Source: Kappaphycus alvarezii | Taxonomy: Eukaryota; Rhodophyta; Florideophyceae; Gigartinales; Solieriaceae | Assembly: GCA_002205965.3 (NCBI GenBank) | Contig: NADL03000534.1 | Location: 186,001 to 250,000, forward strand | DNA: 64,000 nt | Reading direction: 5' to 3' | In this document: one piece after another, positions 37,973 to 50,965 of the stretch | Position numbering within the stretch: position 1 is the first letter of the stretch | Layout of the letters: each line of letters begins with the position of its first letter | Notes under the pieces: generated by a model | Databases searched by the model: none | What the model saw: only the letters and a program-made list of their open reading frames with translations | What the model was told of the DNA's origin: nothing | Program-made: the position numbers and the translations under genes

Positions 37973-40900
37973 AGTTGTGCATGGTACAAGATTCTTTCAA
38001 TTTTTTTTCCTTAATTTAGAAATAGTCTTTTCTAGACTAGAAAATTGAATCAAATTGGGAAGGTATGCGACGGAGAGACGGAGAGTGTGAATTTAGCACT
38101 CTGAATTTATGCGTTTTTGGTTGATATCTCAAAAGATCCCATAACAGCTAGGGTTGAAAATTATTCCAAGCAATTGGTAAAATAGGGCTGTAATATTTCG
38201 AGAAAACGGACTCTTGAATTTTTAAACAGTCAACTTTCATTATTAGAAGGCTTACAGTACTATAAAAATGGTATTATACCATTTCTGAAGTCAATATGAG
38301 ATATTATATCCCTCTATAGGGTTTCGAGATATAAACAGAAATCATGGAAGTAATTTGAAGGATAAAATATCTGATTTTAATTCCTTGATGGTATTATTAC
38401 ATTAACTAACTGTAAAACTAATCCTTACTGAATTGGAGAAACGCTTTTGCTGGTACGTATTTTAAGAGTGGGAGCAGTTCAGAAAATGAAGTGGAAAGCA
38501 ACAGAGACTTATATATGAAAAATATAAATATTTATAAGTTAACTATCAACATAGAGCTCTCGGTGTCCCCCACAAAATTTTTTGATGGGAATTTTCCTTT
38601 TCCGAACCTTAATAATAGATTAAGGTTCAGTCAATTAGGATACTGACTTAGAAAATAGGGAAATGGAGCTGGAGTGAACGGAAATCTCTGCAAAGATAGG
38701 AAAAATTGGAAAAATAATCCTTCCTGCTAACCATCATGAAACAATACTGATTACCGAAATTGAAGCTATCCTGAACATACTAGAACGGCTAAATGACTGA
38801 ATTAAGAGCTAATTGAGAGATAGGGGTTACATTTAGTTAAAAAAAGCACTTTGTTGGGCACCGGAGGTTGGAAACATGGATTAATATAATAAATATAGCA
38901 TCATTTCAAAAAATTGCTCTATAACTTCAGCTATCGGAAAGGCATTAATCCAAAAACCACTATGTAGGAACCATACCACGAGGTTGCATATGTGTCGTAA
39001 TCTATTTCTCACACGTAAGAAACAAAAAGTCCATGCACGTCAGATATATTATTCCGATTTTAAAAATCTGTGATTGAAAAATTTCCACTTTTGATACTTT
39101 CGGCTGCCCGTAACACACGCTAAATTTGCTACTTTCTGCCGGAAGAAAATAATACAATACTAATTTATCATCCTATACACCACCACTCACATACGAAAAC
39201 CACATCATTTTAGTATCCCAAATAGATTCCGATGACTTCAAAAAGAGTCTGAAGCATTTAATCATAGCTTTAAAAAAAACTTTGTTATATTATGTAAAGG
39301 GCTATATGAATGAATCATTCTTATGAGGTCAGCGGATTTGATTCAGTAAGTATAATTAAACGGAATAGAATTCAACCTGAATATGGTACAAAGTTTCCGG
39401 AAAGTAGATACTATATGGAACCGATGGTAGAAGAATTACTTTCGAAATTCTTCGGTACCCAAAAAAGAATCGTTACGAAATAATTTATGCAATTTACAGA
39501 CAAAAACACTAAACGTTACTTAAATATAATCTTTATTTACATGAAATTATATCACTGCTTCTCATATTTAAGTATAGGGCAAATTAAGGGTTAAAAAGAG
39601 TTGTAGAGAACTTTATAGTTCTATTTAATTACTGGTAAAATGTCATGTGCATTCAACAGAAATGTGAGGGAAGTAAATTTTGCCCTTGAAAATATAATTT
39701 TCAGAACCTTAAAGTGGCTGAAGATAGTAAATTTTATCTCTTTCAGAGGATATTTTTTCCCCGTAGTGCTTGTATTGTCTTATAAGACTCCTCAATCTTT
39801 ATCAATTAGTATACATAAAACGTTTTAGCCTTACATTTGGAATATGTTTTTCCCCTAGAAAAGAATCTAAACTCGGATCAGAATCTGAAGGAGTACCTGT
39901 CTCCACGGGGTTACTCTAATTAACCGAAACATGCTTTCCTTTATTTTCATGAGAGGTTTAATTTGACCACGAAACAGATTTTTTTTGATAGATAACGGCA
40001 CTTGGCTTACTTGAAATTATGGGCATGGTGCACAATTAAATTAATTCCATCAACTGCTTTTCCTTTACAGGAAAAAACTCGCTTAAAATTTCCACCTTAA
40101 AGATCTCTTTATTCATACAATTGCTTCGGATACATTTAGGATCTTAAATGAGCTTCACATACCGTTTTAAATTCGATTAATAAATTTATACGCGTGATTT
40201 CGTGTGAATCCAGTCTTCAGCAAAAGCCCTTCATTTAACGTATTTCGTTCGTTTCGATTGAACTTCATCAGGATTTCGAAAGGCAAGTTTAAATATCCTA
40301 ATCAAATTTTGACCATCTCAGAAAAAAAATTGAAAAATATGTTTATCAAATCTAGAACTCGCAGCTGTAAAGCGGTTTTGAAAACAAAGGAACTAAGTAA
40401 TTAATACTGAAATATTCTCAAAATCATAATTTTGCAACCCCTATACTGCTAAAGGCTTATTCACGGTCTTTGCAATGACAATGCATAGCAGATGTATATA
40501 ACCTTAATAATTCAAGAAATAGACAAACTAATGAGTCTGGTGGCGAATCTTAATACATAATATTAAAGCAAAGTCGTCGTTTATGTTCTTATGCATGGTT
40601 AATTCGAGCCTTCCAAATTCCCAAATACAGAACATGGGGCTCTTAATGAAAATGCACAATCCCAAATACCAGTCTTCCATTGCCTAAGTTAATTCAAAAC
40701 AATAAAAAGTTTCCGAAATTCTGTATCCGCACTACCCTCTAAGAGTAGGTTTCCATTCTTCACAAGAACTTATGACAGCTTTATTTTTTAGCGTCTCAAG
40801 ATCTAGCCACTGGAAGAAACATCTCAAGAGATGAACGATTCTTAACAAAGCCAAAGTGCAAATGCCACAAATAGAAATATTTGATTCAAATAACTTACCA

Positions 40901-41602
40901 TGCTAGGATCAAACGCGATAAAGCAATTTATGCATCTCTCCATTAGCGTATTCGAAGTCTTGGTAAAGGAAATATGGGATTTCAAAATAAAATTCCTCAA
41001 ATTTTTCTTCCATGGAGGAAAATATATAATAGGAGCAGAGGTTTATGAATCTTTTCGCCTTTAAAAATACTTATTGCACCTCTTCTATTATTTAAAACTC
41101 TTTCATATTTATTTTTGAAATCTGCAACCAGGGCAGGGATACTGATCAATTTAGGGATAAATAATCGAAAGAAATATAGCTACTCAGCTAATCTTATGTA
41201 CTGTATTTTCTGATTGGTTTTTAGATCTTTCGGAATTTGCTCAGGGTTAACTCAACGAAAAGTAAGAAATTACCAAGGAAAAGCAAGATAAATCTGAAAA
41301 AGCACATTGGCTGCTGGCTCTTTATATCCGGCTCTCTTCCAGATCTAAGATAATACAGGAGTTTTAAATTTATATTAGGTATTCAATTTCAATCAATATA
41401 TAACTAGATGGTAAATTTAGATCATCAGTATTTCATGAGGAGTGAAAAAGTTTGAGGAAGCAGTAATAAGCTTAAAATGGAAGAAGGGTTGAAGATTTAC
41501 AAATTTTAGGCGAAAGGAATGAGATAAACAGACGAATTCATCTGAAAAGAAGTTTGAAACAGCAACTTATTATTTTTACCACAGATTAAACTTAAAAATT
41601 AG

Positions 41603-41881
41603 AAAACAGCGAAAAATCTGTTCAAAAGTCTAGATAACTACACATTCAAACATCGACGGATATTTCTACTTGACTTTGGAAAGGGAGAAATTTCAAAAGT
41701 CAAGAGATTTAGAAACAATCTATACAAAGCCCCTTTTAACATATTCTTGCCTTTTACCAAGGAAAGTTTTATTAATTGTCCGCGTAAAATTTCTGGAAGG
41801 GACCAAGGACAAAGAAAACTAGAAAGAATAAACTTAAGTACCATTGCAGGTGATAATAATGCAACATATCTAACTTCCTAA
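41603..41881 (+). other. Long ATG-less open frame in AT-rich desert
   Basis: Between TAG (41600-41602) and TAA (41879-41881) this frame stays open for 92 codons although local composition should give stops often. It is basic and aromatic (for example NNLYKAPFNIFLPFTKESF). A 68-codon frame is open on the other strand over the same place, which weakens the coding case. I do not recognise the protein. It could be a worn transposon or organelle-derived scrap, or chance. Confidence 0.2.
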
Positions 41882-42148
41882 CCTAGAGTTAGGATTCGCT
41901 ACAAAAAAGGCTGAATGAGAGTACAAGAGCGCTTTAATATGGATTAAGGTATACTATGATATCATAATTTGGAAGAATCGAATGAAAATTAAGTACAGAA
42001 TAAAGGCAGTTAAAAAATATTTTATTTCGACCTCTTTGGATGGAATAAACCCTAGGACATTAATATTTACATATTTACGCTTTTAAAGTTCATATGGTAA
42101 ACATCGCTATTTGATCTACTAAAACTGCAGTGATAGACAACGCTTATC

Positions 42149-42189
42149 CAAAAAAAGAAAGAAAAAAGAAAAGAAAAGAAAGAAGAAGT
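42149..42189. repeat. Polypurine tract
   Basis: About 40 consecutive purines, mainly A with regularly spaced G (AAAAAAGAAAGAAAAAAGAA and on). It is a simple-sequence tract; polypurine tracts can also prime LTR-retroelement plus strands, but no element boundary is visible here. Confidence 0.7.
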
Positions 42190-45100
42190 CAAGTAACAGC
42201 GATATAATCCAAGTAGTTTTTACGTACAAAATATTCTTACGGAAGTCTTGGGAATTACCTTCTATCATCTCTGGAGCCACTTTTTTGGCTCAGTTTAAGT
42301 TTTTCGGTGGCAGCAGTAAGGTTCGTAAGTTTTTCTTGTACTTCTAAAACGTGTATATGGTGGTAGCTAGGATTTAAGACAAAGCATTGATGTGATACGG
42401 ATCTCCAAAAAGAATTCAATTTGAGTTCTAAATAATACTGTTGCTGAAGATGGATATCTTTTGGATAGAAAAACGATAATCTGAAGTTATTCGTACCAAT
42501 ATCCAAAAAATACCCCAAAGCCCTTGATTTGGCTTATCGCACTTTTAAACCCAGTGGGGTCTTTAATGACATAAATTTTATAAGATATATAAACTATTTT
42601 ATGAAAAGTTTTGATTAGGAGGAAAGGATCAAATTTCTGTGATAAAGAACTTTCACAAAAAAAGAAATTTCTCAATGCTCTGACTGTAAAGGCAGGAGAG
42701 ACTGTGTAGATATCTCCAAATAGTCGAACAGGTTCTTATCTAAACTTCCAAATCACAGTTGATCTATCCTATACTTTCCATCAAACATTTTGCCGAGAAA
42801 ACTATGAACAGTCGCCGAACTTTGAGAGCACTCGAAGCAATATTAAACCTTATATTTGCGAATTTAAATTACCCGGACGAAAGCTGTCGGTCCGTGGCAA
42901 ATAAATGCGTATAAAACTACTTTATATAATAAAAAAGAACTAATTCAGCTTTTTATGTAAATATTGGAATAAAGATACGATGAAGATGCTAAAGGACCAG
43001 AACATGTTGATGTAAATGTAATGAACCCCTAAAATGAAACTGCTGGTAGTTAATTGTCTCGAAGGTTCTATATATCTTTTTCAAGTCGCAAAGAGTCAAA
43101 GAATCAACTATAAGAGGTAATACCCAAACCTCTAAATTAGGAAGTGAATCAAAGATGAAATCGTAGAAACAGTACAGTAATTATTCATAAATAAGAAATT
43201 ATCTTAGGTTTAGCTTTAAAGCAGAAATTAAAAAATGACTTTTTAAAAAAATGACGCATATTAAATCAGATGAAACCGAAAGAAGGGGTTCGAAAACATC
43301 TTTGAAACCTTCTGAAGAGATCACCACTGGTCATATAGTTCATAACATGTAGATAATTGTAATTTGAAATACGATTCCTTGAATTCATTAACTATGGATT
43401 AATTGGATCATTACTTCAAATAACTTGGATTCAAATGTCACTGAAAACGGCAGATAGTTCATTTCCATGAAACAGGTAACATCTAAAATTATTTGTAGGT
43501 GATGATTTAAACTGCTTTTCCTAAGCAAATAGATAACACAGCACATCCCAATACTACCTAAACTAACTTAAGATGAGTAATGACAAGGAAAAATAAATGG
43601 AACCAAGAGTTAATGCTTAATTTTCATTCCAATTTCTTCATTAATTCCATAAAAACTGAGAAATAAGGAGCAATCGCAAAAATTGGATATAAGTTTACAG
43701 AGAAGACCTCAAGAGAATTAAAATGAATATTTCCGCATATGACTAACAAATTTCGAGAGGAGAGACACAGGAACCAAATTTAGCACCTTTCTTCAAAAAT
43801 ACCTCGTTATATAGGAAGTTAAATTTCCAATAAATTATTTTTTGATCCACAATAGCTGCTCAATGTTTTAATCTACTCTGGGAAACATTTTCTGTTGCAC
43901 AGATTCTAATGGAAAACTTGATAGCAGTACACTACTGAAGGTCAAGAATTACAGGAAAACAAAATTTGTAATTTAGTGGAAAAATAAGCCTTCCGCTCCA
44001 AAGACAACATATTATCGCAGGAAGTAACAAAGTAGTTCTGCTAGACATTCATTTTAGAAAATAATGACCAATTGCATCCTAATATCATTGTTTTCAAAAA
44101 TTTTGGCAGAAAGTTAAACTTTAGTTACTTTTTACCATGGATCGAATACGTATTCAACAGATCAGCAAAAATACAGATTCGTCAAAGTAGATATTCCAAA
44201 ATTTTGTTTTCAAGTCCTAAAACATGAAAGAAGAATGTAAAATATACTTATTTACTTATTTTCTACCGTTAAAATTTGAAGTCTTCTCATTCGGCTCAGT
44301 GAACATTCCTCTTACATTTCAAAATAATAATAATGATTTCGGATCATAATCTACTCTAGTACGGAAACTGTTTCAAAACGCAGAAATTTACATATACATG
44401 CTTATATTTCTCTGGAGGCTATAGAAGGGTACAAGTATCTTGTACGAGTTGGATGAAAAGTTGGAGATCACATTCCGTAGGACTCTTCTTATGATTTCTA
44501 CTGTAATTTGAGGTCCTTTTAGACTTGAAAGAGCTCTGAGTTTATGAATAACAGGAATTGCGCATCTCTATACTTCAGTAACAATGTAGATATCATTTCC
44601 AGCAAACATACGAATATTTATTTACTAAACTTAAAACCTTTTGTTTAAATAAATATCTTAATTATTGTCATTGGACCATTGAGAAAAAATTATGATTATT
44701 TTGGTTCAAATATTGGTCTCTAAACCTAGCGAAATACTACCAACACCAAAAATAGCAACACATTCGGAATTACAGTCATTTATGTGAAGTTTATAGAACT
44801 ATCATGTGGAGCAATGAGAATCTTTGGTGCATTTAATGTATTCATCGTCCAGGAGCCCAGAATTTCTCTTTATTATTTACTATGGCATTTTAATGTGAAA
44901 ATTTCGAAGAATTTCTCAACTGAGTTGAAAACAAAAATCTGTGCCAAATTATTATTGATAGAAAATTTATTTAATCGTCTTACTTAAATTTTTGGGTTCC
45001 TTTGAAATATATATGTATGAGACTAATAATTGAAAAAATGAAACTGTGGTTCAGAACCCTTGCAATTTGAGCTTTCGGTCAGATTGCTATCTCTTACTTG

Positions 45101-45831
45101 GAAAATAAGGATCTTTGCATCGAATATAAAGACAATTCAGCCAACAGAAACAGAATATCGATATTATTAACAAACATCTAAAATAAAACTCGCGATTAGT
45201 AGGATACAGGAGAAGAGGTACATTTCCCTTGGTATGAAAAACGTTAGTCAGAATTTAGGGTAACTACTTTCAATTCCCTTGAAGAATAGAGCACTCATTG
45301 TTCCATTTCACTCTAGTCACATGATTGATGTAAATTAAAATTGAAGTAAGAAAGTAATTAGACCAATGTTTAAATGTTTTATGCCCGAATTCGTCTCGGA
45401 TGTATAGAACGGACCTATCGCTTCATGGAAACTAACTTTTTTATCTCTCAAATAAGTGAATCATTCCCAAATAGTCCCCCTTAAAATATCTAAATGTGGC
45501 GACGGTTTCGATGGTTAAGATATTGAAGAAAGAGGAAAATCTCAACATCAAGAAGAATCTGTGAAATATGAGAGTTTAACAATTGATTTGATATTTAACA
45601 ATAATTCAAATAAAAAATTCGATTGAATTTATAAAATTGAAAGACTCATCCTGAATAGGTCCTCACGGAATTCAAACGTCCAATCATATCTGCAAGAGAA
45701 ATAAAACAACGGCTGTCGTATAATAGGTTACATATGCTTTTTTTTCTAAGTAATATGCTGACTACACCTAAAGTATAAAATATAGATCGGAAGAGATATT
45801 TATTTTCACAAGCCATACCATTGGCACTTGA

Positions 45832-46708
45832 TTAACTTCTGCGAAACTCGGCGTTGGCAGAACCGTCCAATTCTGCTTTTCTGCTGGCTGGCATCCCATC
45901 TACTTTCTGGTAGACTGCTGCTGGTGCTAGCATTCGACAGCAATGACATTTACATTGTTTCGACCATCCAGTACATATATTTAATATAACATTCAGATTT
46001 ACAACTCTAAATTGTTCCAGCCAATCCTTACATCTCAGTAACACCTCTTTTTTCACTATTAACTTCTTACGACATTTTTAACGAAAGTAAAAGTCCTATT
46101 TGTACTCTCAAAGTCTTTTAAAGACTATTGAAAGATCAATATACGAATTCATAGATTGAAATATCTCTTCATTCGCTCGATTTCTATGTGTTGGAAGGTT
46201 CTGAGTTCCGATAGGTTGAGTAGTGAAAGTTATCTGTCAACTGAGAATACCTGAAGCAAATGAAAGTAGGATTTGTTCGTTAATAGCTCCAAGCGGAGTT
46301 AAAGGAACACCAGATTGTCCCGGTTGCGCCCCCATGCGTTTTAGCGGTGCATGATCTAACACGCTTCGGACACATTCAGTTACAGTGGTCCATTCCTTGA
46401 CGCTCAGTCCAAACTCGTGGATTAGTGCTCCGCAATAATGGAGTGGCCTCCCTAAAATACATTTCTACTGCTCTATTAGCCCACAGTGAATACGCATTCT
46501 TGAAGTGATGGCCAATTTTCATTTCGAAAGCAATTAGAATGAACGGTATATCCTTAAAATGGGGCCCTCGGTCTGAAAAAACCCACTTATTAATCTTGAT
46601 TTTCGCAATCCAAGCGGCAGTAACGTGTGCAGCGGCTTCACTATTAGCTTGCGCGGTAGTCCATAACCTAACTAATGACTAAATTAGTATGTTCATGTTT
46701 GTGGATTA
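45832..46708 (-). pseudogene. Gypsy-type retroelement integrase fragment
   Basis: The minus strand reads SEAAAHVTAAWIAKIKINKW, then VFSDRGPHFKD and YSLWANRAVEMYFREATPLL. This is the integrase catalytic core with the second Asp in SDRG and the third acidic residue in ANxxVE. A frame change then leads to LSVKEWTTVTECVRSVLDHA and PLKRMG, the segment that follows the core in oomycete-type gypsy polyproteins (NHTPxxRLG). A further frame at 45832-46056 contains ASRKAELDGSANAEFRR, a plausible linker before the C-terminal module. A stop precedes the core, so the N-terminal part is lost. No LTR pair was found. The core is confidently recognised; the 45.8-46.06 kb extension is less sure. Confidence 0.7.
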
Positions 46709-49528
46709 CAGTAGGTTAGAGTGCACCGAGCCATGCACAAGTACATACAGCAGTATTGTTTCATTATTTTAGAATAAGTGTTTTGTAAGCTTGCAGTGTG
46801 AGCGGTGCACGTAACCACTGTACCCCTGAATATGTCTACGCTTATCTACAGTAGGTGCAAATCTACTTACAGTAGAGGAATGGCGGGTTTACAGATACTA
46901 GGGTTAAATTTTAGAGTTCAAAGCACCTTTACACATCCTAAGTATAGAATCCAGTTTAAAATAACGATCTATGCTCAAATTGTGGCATGAGAAAAAATGG
47001 AAAAATACACTGTTTGATGCCCGCCGCCGAGAGCGTTTCATCAGCTCTTTCACTGGATATAATATCATAATGCCTTTGGCAGCTTGCATATATGAAATTT
47101 TATCCAATTGCAAACAATATTCTAAGTTTTGTTTTAAAATGATAAATTAGCTTAATTTTATAACTCGAAAATTAATTTGTATACTAGTTTTGAGAATTTC
47201 ATTTACCAGATTGCAGACTTTCTAGGCAAAAATGTAAACAAAAGTTCCAAGAAATAAGATAAAATTAAAATTTCGAGCGAAGTATCCATTCACAAAGATT
47301 GAGCTCATGGTAATAAGGGTATTTTTTCTTTTTTTGAATTTTTGAATACCTAGAATTGCTTTTTGCCTTAATTAGAGATTAAAGAAGAATAATCTGCCTA
47401 TGAAGAGTAAACTTAAAAATAATGAAAGTAACTACTATGCAAGTGAATGTATAGCAGCTGGAAGGGAAAAAATGCGATTAAACTGAAAAAATAGCCCTGA
47501 GAGAAGCAAAATGGCAACATATCAATTCTTTTGATCCTTCCGAGAACAAAAGCGTATCGTATGGGACCAGCAGCTAGTTAACTCTATAATTTTAATTATT
47601 TCTATTAATCGAAACTATTATAGGAAACCAGAATTGTTGGTTTGATCCCGCCGAGCTAATTGCCTAGGACCATTGTGAATTAAATCAAGGACTTCAAAAA
47701 ATCTGAAATACCTATCCAATAAGTTTTTTTGTAAGTTCAGACATGGTTTCAACTTTTGTTTCGATCCAGTACATCGGAACCCGTAACTATTCTGAGTGGA
47801 TAACTAGTTAGGGTTCTTAAATACTTGTGCCACATTATCTACTGGATAGCATAATGGACATGAAAGGATGTGCGATACCTTAAGTTCCTGTATATAATAT
47901 CATTTTTGACGAGAAAAATCAGCAAGAACCGATGAAATACTGTAATTTATAGAAATCTCCAATCAAAGCCTGTTTTCTGGCAAATACATTGTATAAAGGT
48001 TAAATATGGTCCCTGAATAGCTCCATACTATACTAAACTTGTCGGATTAAAAGAATCTCCCTAAAATATCATTTACCATGTTTCTTAGAGCATATGTATG
48101 CCCCAAACACCCCTTTTTGGTCTCGATTGAAACAAAAACTACCAAAATACATACGAAACCCCGGGATTATCTCTATAATAAATGGGGCCATTGAAAGAGC
48201 AATGCAAACAGCTCTCAGTCCAAAAGTTAAGGACACCAATAAGAGAATATGGAGCCCTAAGAGAAATTCAAATAATATATCAGAACAGACAGCAAAAATA
48301 CCATGCAGTCATCCCCTTAGTGACAGCAATAACATTTGTTCGGCGAAAGCGAGGCAGGAGGTTGTACCATACATCTACATTATCACGTAGGTGCCGTAGA
48401 GTGGAGCTCGTGGACAACGATCTGCAACCAAACAGCGAGAGGGGAGTTATCTTTACTGGTATGAGACAGGTTTCTGAGGCCTCCTGGGGGAATTAGAAAG
48501 CAAAGTAGGCAAAGCCGGCAATTTGTGTAATATACCGGAATTCGTACTCCATCTTAGAGCACTGAATCGGCTGTTAGGAATTTTTTCTGGGTCAGGGACT
48601 CGAAGAGTATGGAGAACAAAATTTTTGGGTCACTAAAATGCTATGGCAGAAAGCGAGTGCCATGGATGGATGCCCTCCATACTGAGCCCCTTAACAGGTT
48701 CGAATTTTCGATGTTTAGGTGTAGAGTTTTCGATCCGGTACTACATACTCTTGCGATAACAATAATGAAAAATGCAGGAGAGGATTCGATATTTTCTGCA
48801 ACTCTAGTCAACTGCTCGTAAAACTACAGTTTCCAGTGTGGATCAGTGTATGCGAGCAAAAAGATGTTCTTCGGTACCAAACAGGGAATTTATTGTCACA
48901 AATCCGTATTTCTGATAGACACGAATTACTAAGTTTTTGTCTGCCTGATAGTTGAAGTCCATTCCTTTCCATTATTTTCCCTTGAACATATTTACTGCAA
49001 CGTCTAGAAGTTCTTTTCAAATCCCTCCCCTGGTAGAAGATGAAAGCTTTCCCAAAGCAGGTATAAATCCCTTTCTAGCCAAGTAAGTATCCTTGCGTTT
49101 CCCTGTGGCATTCTAGATACAACTCATGGACGACGCCCGGCTGACAGAAATAATTTTATGCGGGCGCAATCTATGAGATCGGCTGTTGGGTGCAGTCAAT
49201 ACTGTTATGAGAAGGGAACGCGGTAACCAGAAATAATGCAGAGCGAAGCTTAAGGAGTGTTTGCAGCATCCTCTCCATAGAGCGTAAAGCTGCTCTCTAT
49301 CTTGGTACTTTAAACTGTTGCTCGAATCCTACCTTTTACAGGAGTTCAGTATCTATAATGCGGACCATTTTACGCTTAAAATGGATAATGGAAATGCCTT
49401 ATGTTTCAGAAGTAACCAGAAAACATTATATCAATTTAAAACGATTTTCACATCACAGATGGGAAGCTCTAAATTTGAATAAACCACATTTTTAATTTTA
49501 AAGAATAGAAATAGTTAATATCCCATCT
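46709..49528. other. Mixed AT-rich sequence, no gene recognised
   Basis: Plus-strand frames at 48094-48390, 48182-48496 and 48609-48821 are somewhat protein-like and could be the worn upstream part of the transposase at 49.5 kb, but I found no diagnostic motif in them. Confidence 0.35.
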
Positions 49529-50111
49529 GTGGCTTTCCTAATAAATACCGGCGTTGATTACAGTATCAGTCCCACAACGTGGATGGATGGGGATGAATTT
49601 TGCGACTGTTCGATGGAGGTTACGGAAATAATTCCCTTACATTGTGGAGCACAGCACATATCGTTTATGGATACTCGTGCAAGCCATACTGTAGATGATG
49701 AAACGTTGGAGGTCTTGGTTAAGATTGGAACGACAGAGCAGAAGCTTCCGTCAAACACTACAGATCTCATTAAAACGGCCGACTCATATTTCAATCAGAA
49801 AATAAAGGATAAATGTAGTGCCACAGGCACGAGGGGTGTTCTAGAAGCGAAAAGGGAAAATCGATCCGTATTTTATCGAGGACAAACTGACTTTTAGATT
49901 CAAAAAGGTTCTCGAAAAGAGAATAGGGAAAGACACAGACAAGCGCAAGGGAAAAGGGCAACGTAAAGAGACAAAGAAAGGACACGCACCACGCGTGAAT
50001 GTGACGCAGCGCAAAGCGCAAAGTAAAAGGGCAATAGCCACGGATACACGTCCTCCGCCCAAAGTGACGAGGGATACATTTCTTCTAATAGGACAAAGAC
50101 AAAAGGAATAG
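49529..50111 (+). pseudogene. DDE-superfamily transposase relic (jerky/pogo-like)
   Basis: The frame from 49529 contains TTWMDGDEF, ISFMDTRASHTVDDETLEVL, KLPSNTTDLIKTADSYFNQK and IKDK. These match the catalytic-core blocks GWMxxxLF, LxxDNxxxH, and FPxNxTxLxQPADSFxxxKIKDxW of DDE transposases found in oomycetes and other protists. The DN of the second catalytic block is DT here and the Gln-Pro before ADS is Lys-Thr, so the copy is degenerate. It stops at 49897. The +1 frame then stays open from 49863 to the TAG at 50109, giving an extremely Lys/Arg-rich tail that may be the shifted C-terminus. The minus-strand frames over 49.8-50.2 kb are shadows. Confidence 0.6.
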
Positions 50112-50965
50112 GTATGAACCTGAGGCAGCGCGACGGGCTCAAAAAGCAAAGCTGGCGGGCGGGGGCTGAAGCGTATAGCAGCTACTTCAGCTGCACGCAC
50201 GGCGCCTTAACGAAAAGGGAACGCGGGATGCATGAGCAACAACTAGAGCAGAAACCGAAAAACGGTGAAGAAGATGGTATCTCAGATACCTTTACTAGTG
50301 GTCGTTCGACCTTGCACTACAACAAATACTAAGTTAAAGTTACTAGCTAGTAGTTAGGACAATTGTCACTCTGTTAGTTGACTAGCCCAAAGTAAATACC
50401 AGGTCCAGGTGTTGGACCGCCACCATCCCGATAGGATCTCGACTATGTTCCTAGAGGGCCACTGTAAATAAACTGTACATACCTTAGTACAGTAACGGTG
50501 TGGCACGCGCCACCTACTATAAAATACACATTGACTTTTCAAATCAATAAAAGTGCTATTGCACTACAATAAATGGCGTAAGAGAAGAGTAGTCTACACA
50601 TCTGAGTGCACTCAAAGTAGAATATGGACATTTCCAAGTTTCAAAATCCCAAATCCATGAATGCGCTATTTTGTAAGGTTAGAGGTGCGTTGTTTTGTGA
50701 TAAGAATGATAAATTGGCTCTATGAGGGCAAATTTGTCCACAAATTTGTAATTAAAACAAGAATAAAGTATTTACGCAACTCATAACTTGGTGCAATTTC
50801 CGTACAAACGTACTACTTATCGCGCAATTGTGAAACGACCACGAAAATAGTACGAAAAAAGCCGACAAAATTCGATTACTTTGGGTTTCATACGAGCAAA
50901 CATTCGTATGAAATAGCGCCAAAATCAACAGCCCCCACAACAACCCTGACACCGACATAACCACT

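Larger units (their letters stand above)
37973..45831. other. Very AT-rich gene desert
   Basis: Almost 8 kb with few open frames above 60 codons and none recognised. Exceptions noted: a plus-strand frame without ATG at 41603-41881 (92 codons) and a minus-strand frame at 42255-42518 (87 codons) whose last 40 residues have a helical, Lys/Glu/Gln-rich look. The composition differs sharply from the gene island at the right end. Confidence 0.5.

Noticed and set aside
49791-50200. Hydrophobic minus-strand frames resembling membrane proteins
   Set aside because: They are shadows of the very basic plus-strand tail of the transposase relic; purine-rich coding strands give Phe/Leu/Ser-rich antisense frames.
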